64,000 nucleotides of DNA, taken from positions 2,037,712 through 2,101,711 of the forward strand of contig OX638335.1 in the NCBI GenBank assembly GCA_951812785.1, given 5' to 3'. Source of the DNA: an uncultured Gammaproteobacteria bacterium (GTDB taxonomy: Bacteria; Pseudomonadota; Gammaproteobacteria; UBA4575). Position numbers and translations under genes: made by a program. Within the stretch, counting starts at the first letter, position 1. Every line of letters begins with the position of its first letter. The notes under the pieces were generated by a model that worked only from the letters and a program-made list of their open reading frames with translations, searched no databases and was not told the origin of the DNA. Below are positions 58,253 through 64,000 of this stretch, piece by piece.

Positions 58253-58797
58253 ACAGTCCACCCGCTTGATGGGCGCCAACCTGGTGACACATAACTTTTT
58301 ATGCGTAAGGGTAAAGGCAGGTTTTCAGAAACCAAACGCGCACGTGCTCTAAAATAATATTTTTGTTTTAGATCTAATTCATTAGTGTTTGTAAGTGCGG
58401 CATTATGTATTCGGTGTTGGTAGTAAAATGCGGAATATAAATCTGGGAAACTACGTTCTATATGACTTCCCATTTCAACCATTACAAATTGTTTGGATAG
58501 GGCATGGTACTTAACACGGAATTCTCTCTGCAATTGGCTTAATAGCGGATCTAGCCAGTAAAGATTTTCTTGGCGTAACTCTATCTCCAACAAAAATGAC
58601 ATCTCTATGCCATTTGTTAATGCCTCTTTGACTCGATCATCTAGCCTGTATTGAACCTCACAGTCGACTGTAACTTTTTGATCTATCACATCCGATGATA
58701 AATCACTAACAATGATGCCTTCATCTGCAAATACATGTGAGGAATAGAGTGTTAATAAGATAATAAAAGAAAGATGGCATAGAGCTAGTAGGCGCAT
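58240..58797 (-). CDS. DUF4390 family periplasmic protein
   Basis: 185 residues with a signal peptide (LCHLSFIILLTLYSSHVFA). Mature part: VDCEVQYRLDDRVKEALTNG, IELRQENLYWLDPLLSQLQR, FRVKYHALSKQFVMVEMG, and a Trp-rich end. The family regularly sits between rsmB and ntrY in gammaproteobacteria. Function unknown; a role as periplasmic partner of the NtrY-type sensor is inferred from position only. Confidence 0.82.
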   Translation of the reverse strand: MRLLALCHLSFIILLTLYSSHVFADEGIIVSDLSSDVIDQKVTVDCEVQYRLDDRVKEALTNGIEMSFLLEIELRQENLYWLDPLLSQLQREFRVKYHALSKQFVMVEMGSHIERSFPDLYSAFYYQHRIHNAALTNTNELDLKQKYYFRARARLVSENLPLPLRIKSYVSPGWRPSSGWTVWPM

Positions 58798-58885
58798 TAT
58801 ATTTTTATCCTGCCTAAATTTTCTCTATCTTGCCAAAATTCATCACCAGTGTCTTGGTTAATAGACTAATCTGAGATTATTAGCT

Positions 58886-59842
58886 TTAAACAGCTGTTTC
58901 GCCGAGCACTTGGTTTTCTAACTGATTTGAGTTGGAAAAATCTATACCAGACACGCACTTACCACCTTCTGGCACCAACTCGCTTATAACCAGTACACGA
59001 TCACCCGCTGCCACGCATATACCCAACCTAGACACCTCAACTATACGACCTGGTTTATCAGTGCATACATCTGTGGAACCTAATAAGGCTTTTGTTATAC
59101 GCAGTCTTCGACCATTTAACGAACTATATGCTCCTGGCCATGGGTGAAATGCTCGCACTTTTCGTAAAATAACTTGAGCAGACTCACTCCACTCAATTAA
59201 ACCATCAATCTTCTTTAGTTTTGAGCAGTAGCTAATGTTAGAAGGATCTTGAGGTGTTGGCGTACACGATGCTTTAGTGATCTTCTTGATAGCGTCAAGT
59301 ATAGTCACACCTCCTAGCTCAGCTAACTTGTCATGTAAGCTTAGCGCAGTATCTTGGTTCGATATTTCACATTCAGCCTGTAACCAAATATCTCCGGCGT
59401 CCATCGCGCGTTGCATCTGCATAATGGTCACTCCGCTAGTTTCCTCTCCTGCCAAAATAGTATGCTGGATTGGAGATGCTCCACGCCATTTAGGCAATAG
59501 TGATGCATGTATATTTATACAACCCAATTTAGGCAGGTTTAGTAGCTTTTCAGAGAATATTTGGCCATAGGCGGCAACTACTAGAAGATCTATATTTAGC
59601 TCTGATAGCTGTGATAAAACCTCATCATTATTAACGTTATCAGGCTGGAAAATTGGCACATTTCCCGAAATTATCGATTGTTTAACAGCACTTTTTGAGA
59701 CCTTCCGTCCGCGCCCAGATTGTCGGTCTGGCTGAGTAAGCACCACCACCAGCTGATGTTGGCTACACATAATGGCTTCTAACGCTGGAACTGCAAATTC
59801 AGGCGTCCCTGCATACGCAATACGTAAACTTTGCATGGTCAA
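58886..59842 (-). CDS. fmt: Methionyl-tRNA formyltransferase
   Basis: Formylates initiator Met-tRNA. 318 residues: SLRIAYAGTPEFAVPALEAI, QPDRQSGRGRKVSKSAVKQ, the active-site block CINIHASLLPKWRGASPIQ and TSGVTIMQMQRAMDAGDIW, and the C-terminal tRNA-binding domain. Starts 29 bases after def. The usual next gene, rsmB, is missing before DUF4390. Confidence 0.96.
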   Translation of the reverse strand: MTMQSLRIAYAGTPEFAVPALEAIMCSQHQLVVVLTQPDRQSGRGRKVSKSAVKQSIISGNVPIFQPDNVNNDEVLSQLSELNIDLLVVAAYGQIFSEKLLNLPKLGCINIHASLLPKWRGASPIQHTILAGEETSGVTIMQMQRAMDAGDIWLQAECEISNQDTALSLHDKLAELGGVTILDAIKKITKASCTPTPQDPSNISYCSKLKKIDGLIEWSESAQVILRKVRAFHPWPGAYSSLNGRRLRITKALLGSTDVCTDKPGRIVEVSRLGICVAAGDRVLVISELVPEGGKCVSGIDFSNSNQLENQVLGETAV

Positions 59843-59871
59843 ATTTTCTCGGAGTGTATGTAATGCTTATG

Positions 59872-60408
59872 CTAAATAGCGTGAGATGAATTGCTAGAGT
59901 TAGGCAAGTCGCCTGATTTTTCTAGTTTAGTCAGTTTCTTCTTTATTCTCTGTCTCTTCAGTGGCGATAAATAATCTACAAATAACTTACCTTGTAAATG
60001 GTCCATTTCATGTTGAATACATACTGCAAGTAAGCCATCTGCATCTAGTTCGAATGACCCACCATTTTCATTAAGCGCTTGAATTTTAACCTTTTCTGCA
60101 CGCACCACATTTTCATAGAACCCTGGGACAGACAAGCAACCCTCTTGCATTTCCTCAGTGCCATCCGACTCAATAATTATTGGGTTAATCAAACACAATG
60201 GTTGATCTTTGTCTTCAGACACATCCATAACAATCACCTCAAGTTGGATGTTTACCTGAGTTGCAGCCAAACCTATGCCTGGCGCCTTATACATGGTTTC
60301 GAACATATCCTTCACCACTTGTCGCACTTGATCGTCCACCTGAGTAACTGGACGAGCTTTAAGTCTTAATCGAGGATTAGGGAAGTGTAATATTTCAAGT
60401 AGTGCCAT
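59872..60408 (-). CDS. def: Peptide deformylase
   Basis: Iron-dependent removal of the formyl group. 178 residues with the three motifs [17 protein letters not shown] and [12 protein letters not shown] (metal-binding His pair). Divergent from the LysM gene, as in most gammaproteobacteria. Confidence 0.97.
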   Translation of the reverse strand: MALLEILHFPNPRLRLKARPVTQVDDQVRQVVKDMFETMYKAPGIGLAATQVNIQLEVIVMDVSEDKDQPLCLINPIIIESDGTEEMQEGCLSVPGFYENVVRAEKVKIQALNENGGSFELDADGLLAVCIQHEMDHLQGKLFVDYLSPLKRQRIKKKLTKLEKSGDLPNSSNSSHAI

Positions 60409-60517
60409 TGAGTTATTAAGGTTGATTAAACAAGTTTCACTTTATTAAATAAATTTCTTAGGTCTACAATTCAGGCCTTATAACTAATGCTAATATTTTA
60501 AACCATCGCAAAGTCCA

Positions 60518-61547
60518 ATGCGCAAAAATCTTAAACGAATTTATAAATTATTACCTGTTGTACTAGGCTTAGTACTTATTTCTTCAGGCTGTAGCACAGC
60601 CCCAAAAGAATCAGATTCAGACATCACGGATACCACGGTTAACAATACTGTGGCTATGAAAAAGGAAAGATCCTCTACAACGGTGTACGAAATAGATAAT
60701 GCTGATGTTGATGCCCAATATTTGCCAACATTACCACAGAATAACCAAGCAATATTAAAGCCCTCTGCACCAGAACAGTACACTGTGAAAAAAGGCGATA
60801 CATTGTGGGATTTATCTAACAAATTTCTAAGCCAGCCATGGTACTGGCCAGAAATTTGGTACATGAACCCACAAGTACAAAATCCTCACCTTATCTACCC
60901 AAGTGATGTTATTAAGATATTTTATGTGAGTGGCCGACCCTATTTAACAGTACATGGTAATAATAGAGTATCCAGTATTGAACGGCTTTCACCGATTATG
61001 CGTGGGCAGCCAATTGAGGCAACAAAAAAAATAATTCCGATTCAAGCTATCGAGCAATTTTTAACACACCCTCTTGTTATTGGCCTTGATGAGCTTAAGT
61101 TTTCGCCTCATATTATTGCATCAAAAGACGACCGGCTAGTATACGGTACACAATGATCTAGTTTACCTTCGAGACTCTTCAAACTTAGTGGTAGATACCC
61201 AATATGGTATTTATAGACCTAGCACGGCATTGACTGACCCCATAACTGAGCAGATATTAGGCTATGAGACAATCCATGTAGGCGAGGGCAAAATTATTAA
61301 AGCTGGCGACCCCGCCTCTCTCTATCTGACAAATGCTAAACGAGAAATACTTCGTGGCGATCGAATTTTAGAGGTTGAAAATCTAGATGTAGATACTGAC
61401 TTTTATCCGAGCCCCCCCAATCAAGATATTGATGGTCGCTTAATCTACTTATATGACGCAATAACCCAAGCTGGCGCATACCAAATAGTCGTAGCCAATG
61501 TAGGAAAGGACCATGGAATAGAAAAAGGTCATGTACTTGATAATTAA
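60518..61547 (+). pseudogene. LysM-domain lipoprotein-like gene, frameshifted and truncated
   Basis: The ortholog of the LysM protein next to def-fmt. It begins with a lipoprotein signal (LLPVVLGLVLISSGC) and a LysM domain (YTVKKGDTLWDLSNKFLSQP). At about 61149-61151 one extra base stops the frame after RLVYGTQ; removing it gives NDLVYLRDSSNLVVDTQYGI and a continuous reading to 61547. There the gene ends abruptly in GIEKGHVLDN, where the family normally continues for another 60 or more residues; IS-like sequence starts a few bases later. I infer truncation by insertion or deletion at this junction. Confidence 0.82.
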
Positions 61548-61549
61548 TA

Positions 61550-62428
61550 AAGCTGGTCAGCTGGCCCCGTTTGTCCTAAGTGTGGTGAAAACGACCGAAT
61601 TACTAAAATGCAGGGAAAGAGCACTCGTATAGGTACTTATAAGTGTCGCGCTTGTCGCAAGCCTTTCACTGTGAAGGTCGGTACTATCTTTGAGTCAAGC
61701 CGCGTTAAAATGCACTTATGGTTACAGGCCATCTATTTAATGTGTGCCAGCAAGAAAGGCGTCAGCAGTAATCAATTACACCGTACTCTGGGCGTTACCC
61801 TCAGGACAGCCTGGTTTATGTCTCACCGAATCTGCGAAGCAATGCGCAGTGACGATCTGGCTAACTTCGGCTCTGATGGCGGCACAGTGGAAGTCGACGA
61901 AACGTACATTGGTCACGACACCAGCATTAAGCCAAAGCATGAAAAGAAAGGCCGAGGTTTCCACCACAAGTATAAAGTGCTATCTCTGGTAGATCGTGAG
62001 ACTGGCCGCGCCAAATCAATGGTGGTTGATCGCGTTAACGCAAAAACACTGATACCACTGGTAAACGAAAACGTAGCCAAGGAAGCTGTTACCTACACCG
62101 ATGAGGCCGCTGCCTACATAAAGTATGTACCTGCACCACAAGCATGACTTTGTGAGCCATGGCGCTGGCGAATGTGGTCGCAGCGTAGTTCACACAAACA
62201 CTATTGAGGGCTATTTCAGCATCTTCAAGCGTGGTAATGAAGGGCGTATATCAACACTGCGGCAAAAAGCATTTACACCGCTACTTGGCAGAGTATGATT
62301 ATCGCTATAACTATCGTCAAAAGAATGGGTTTGACGATGCACAAAGAGCGGACGCTTTACTGGGAGGTATTGTTGGCAAGCGACTGATGTATCGGGATTC
62401 GTCATATCAGATGGTAGGCCAGGAATAG
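61550..62428 (+). pseudogene. IS1595-family transposase, 5'-truncated with two +1 frameshifts
   Basis: Zinc ribbon near the start (VCPKCGENDR and YKCRACRKPFTV), then the DDE-type core: TVEVDETYIGHD (first Asp), YTDEAAAY (second Asp), and HTNTIEGYFSIFKRG (third acidic site). One extra T near 62116-62118 (restoring AAAYKSMYLHHKHDFVSHGA) and one extra A near 62231 (restoring KRG-MKGVYQHCGKKHLH) break the frame. The upstream frame runs into TAATAA at 61547-61552, so the start is lost. The element cannot transpose by itself. Confidence 0.87.
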
Positions 62429-62433
62429 ATAGA

Positions 62434-63246
62434 TTGGAAAAAGCCAAGGCGCAACAAACAGTCGAGTTAAAAATAGATGGCCTCGCTGAGGATGAGGGTG
62501 CTGTCGGCTTTTCTGTGTTTCGCGAAAAACTAGACACGCTTGGCAGGCTCCTTTCAGAGTCTGAGCGACATGTAGAAAATACAGGGCAGGCGAAATCAAA
62601 CTTTCTGGTTACCGATCTCAAGAAGTCTAGCGCATACATAAGCCTTGAGCCTTATGCGAAAGATGATTACTCCGGTTCTATAAATGCGGTTGATTTTCTG
62701 GCCGATGTGCTTAAAGACATTGATTCCGAAACTGAATCTTTGCGAGGCGTAAAGTCTTCTCTCGTTAAAAAAATTGAGGATATTTGCAAAGGCTCAGGGG
62801 ACAAATTCTCTGAGCAAGTACTGCTAATTGGCGGCAATAAGTTCACGCTCAATGAGGCTCTTGCTGATAAGGCTAGAAAGTATCTGGATCAGAAATATGA
62901 AGCCTACGGCTAAGTGAAGGGCGTTCTAGGTCGGGTCAATGTCCATGATCGCGCACAATTCTTTATTTATCCTGAATTTGGTGAAGGCTCAGTTGAGTGT
63001 CACTTTGACGCGGATAAGTTTATGAGCAAGGTCAGGCAGGCGCTTGGCTGTCTCGTCATAGCTGATGGGGTGATGGAGTACATTGGCTCCGATTTGAACC
63101 CTACCTCGGCCTTCATACAAGATATAGACATTGTGCCAGAAGATTATCAGATACCCCTAGTATCTCGTTTTTCAGGGATTGCGCCGAATTTAACGGGCGA
63201 TTTTGAGATTGATCAGTTTATTACGGAAGTACGCAATGGCTGGTAG
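62434..63246 (+). pseudogene. PIN-associated hypothetical protein interrupted by an in-frame TAA
   Basis: Two same-frame pieces, 62434-62910 (TTG start) and 62914-63246, separated only by TAA at 62911-62913. The first has VELKIDGLAEDEGAVGFSVF and a helical region; the second has a small beta-barrel-like domain (KGVLGRVNVHDRAQFFIYPE, VECHFDADKFMSKV). Proteins of this type, as I know them, are one chain with a G-S-V-x-G turn at the junction, so TAA probably replaced a Ser codon (TCA). They accompany PIN-domain genes. Alternatively two coupled genes, the second starting at GTG 62914. Confidence 0.6.
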
Positions 63247-63784
63247 CGCTGAAGCAATATATTGGGATACCTGTATTTTCTATGCACTGTTGTTGGGAGG
63301 AACCACGCACGGCGAGGGCGTGTTCCAAGGCATAGAAGATCAATATAAGAGTTTCATAGCCGGCAGTACAAAGTTGATGACCTTTACCATAGCGGTGGCT
63401 GAAGTTGCTGCGGGGAATTTTGTGTCTTCTGACCACCTTCGAGAATTCAAAGAGTTGAGGTACGCGTCTGGCTTCAATTTTTCTACACCTACTTTCCCAA
63501 TTATGGAGCTAGCCAGTGAAATTAAAGACTACTATTTCAATAACCCATTAGGCTTAGATGGAAAGTATAAGCATCTCGATTTAGGTGACGCAATTCATCT
63601 AGCTACGGCGATTAAGAATGAAGCGAGCAAGTTCGTAACCCTTGATGCGAAGAACAAGTCACGCACTGACTCAATTGGCCTGCTAAAGATTGGAACGGCT
63701 GTAGCTGAGCAGTATCAATTGGATATTGTAAAACCGGAACCCCCTAAGCAGATCCAAATGTCTTTGCCGGAAGGGGGCAGGTAG
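63236..63784 (+). CDS. PIN-domain protein (putative ribonuclease)
   Basis: About 182 residues from ATG 63236, which overlaps the preceding frame by 11 bases; an earlier in-frame ATG at 63203 seems too far upstream. All four acidic PIN residues are visible: YWDTCIFYALL, IAVAEVAAGNF, LGDAIHLATAI and FVTLDAKNKS. PIN proteins of this size are usually VapC-like endoribonucleases, but this arrangement (large upstream partner, small acidic protein downstream) is not the classical vapBC pair. Confidence 0.8.
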   Translation: MAGSAEAIYWDTCIFYALLLGGTTHGEGVFQGIEDQYKSFIAGSTKLMTFTIAVAEVAAGNFVSSDHLREFKELRYASGFNFSTPTFPIMELASEIKDYYFNNPLGLDGKYKHLDLGDAIHLATAIKNEASKFVTLDAKNKSRTDSIGLLKIGTAVAEQYQLDIVKPEPPKQIQMSLPEGGR

Positions 63785-63934
63785 ATGGGTGACAAAGAGC
63801 AATCAAAGAACTTTGCTGACACGGCCAAAGAGCTTGAGTGTGACGAATCAGAGGACGCGCTCGACAAGGCTATGGATGGACTGAAGGTGAAGACCGAGGC
63901 CAATCCAGAGGAGGAAAAGCCCAAAGAGGAATAA
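63785..63934 (+). CDS. Small acidic protein of the PIN cassette (49 aa)
   Basis: ATG 63785 lies directly after the PIN gene stop. The product is highly acidic (MGDKEQSKNFADTAKELECD, then LKVKTEANPEEEKPKEE). Its place and charge suggest an accessory or inhibitor of the PIN protein, but there is no direct evidence. Confidence 0.6.
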   Translation: MGDKEQSKNFADTAKELECDESEDALDKAMDGLKVKTEANPEEEKPKEE

Positions 63935-63958
63935 CCAATTCTGGCTAAACTGCACCCC
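63935..63958 (+). repeat. Candidate right terminal repeat of the IS element
   Basis: The last bases of the cassette read outward ...CTGGCTAAACTGCACCCC; on the other strand this begins GGGGTGCAGTTTAGCC, the G-rich start expected of an IS1595-type end. The left partner is absent, so this remains a proposal. Confidence 0.35.
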
Positions 63959-64000
63959 TAATTCTGTATGGATACGTCAAGTATAATAACGCCAAAAAAA

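Larger units (their letters stand above)
61550..63958 (+). mobile_element. Decayed IS1595-family element with a PIN-domain passenger cassette (extent inferred)
   Basis: The region joins a broken IS1595 transposase (61550-62428), three same-strand cassette genes starting 6 bases after the transposase stop, and a candidate terminal repeat at 63935-63958. The left end is missing: the transposase lacks its first codons and no matching repeat exists before it. IS1595-family elements are known to carry passenger genes. Whether the cassette is true cargo or merely adjacent is not settled by this window. Confidence 0.55.

Noticed and set aside
1-64000. CRISPR arrays, rRNA genes, replication origin
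   Set aside because: No regularly spaced repeats, no rRNA-like stretch and no DnaA-box cluster were seen on reading both strands.

Overview
This 64-kb window is a chromosomal piece of a Gram-negative gammaproteobacterium, AT-rich by eye. Evidence for the class: the FtsY-FtsE-FtsX-RpoH order, an aa3-type cytochrome c oxidase cluster with CtaG, SURF1 and CtaA/CtaB, the plsY/tsaD-rpsU-yqeY and dnaG-rpoD-tRNA modules, mrcA-pilMNOPQ-aroKB-damX, hisBHAF-E-tatABC, and trkH-trkA-ntrX-ntrY-fmt-def. All identifications come from motif and protein recognition; no database search was run. The genus cannot be named.

Layout. 1-2.2 kb: a pair of M16 zinc-protease-like proteins on the minus strand, divergent from ftsY. 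2.3-4.8 kb: ftsY intact, ftsE and ftsX both frameshifted. 4.8-5.4 kb: a remnant of a phage terminase small subunit, then a sigma-70 promoter whose start region is covered by a perfect CIRCE operator, then rpoH. 6.2-14.4 kb: cytochrome c oxidase structural and assembly genes. 14.6-18.7 kb: bioC, bioH, plsY, tsaD, rpsU, yqeY. 18.7-31.7 kb: hemE, mrcA, a decayed pilMNOPQ operon, aroK, aroB, dgt, damX. This block separates rpsU-yqeY from dnaG-rpoD, which are usually adjacent. 35.5-36.1 kb: tRNA-Ile2(CAU) preceded by a duplicated 5' half of itself, then a palindrome-rich gap. 36.2-41.8 kb: metY, a PqiA-like membrane protein, orphans and a porin. 41.8-48.5 kb: gpmI, tatCBA, hisE, hisF, hisA, hisH, hisB (hisI absent), dtd. 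48.5-60.4 kb: pip, a TtcA-family gene, a lauroyltransferase-like gene, a methyltransferase, trkH, trkA, an NtrX/NtrY pair, DUF4390, fmt, def (rsmB absent from its usual place). 60.5-64 kb: a LysM gene broken by a frameshift and ended by a decayed IS1595-family element, which is followed by a PIN-domain gene cassette.

The recurring theme is decay. I count nine single-base frameshifts (ftsE x2, ftsX, pilM, pilN, pilQ, the LysM gene, transposase x2). All are explained by one extra base and none by a missing base. pilM also has an 8-bp tandem duplication and an in-frame TAG; the PIN-neighbour gene and the terminase remnant each have an in-frame TAA. Meanwhile the respiratory, histidine, tRNA and core information genes are intact. 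Either the genome is losing pilus, FtsEX and cell-surface functions, perhaps through host restriction, or part of this is a sequencing artefact. The clustering of lesions in dispensable genes favours real decay.

Regulatory highlights: the CIRCE/HrcA-type operator on the rpoH promoter would put the sigma-32 heat-shock regulon under a second, repressor-based heat-shock system. An FNR/Anr-like half-perfect box lies upstream of the cox cluster.
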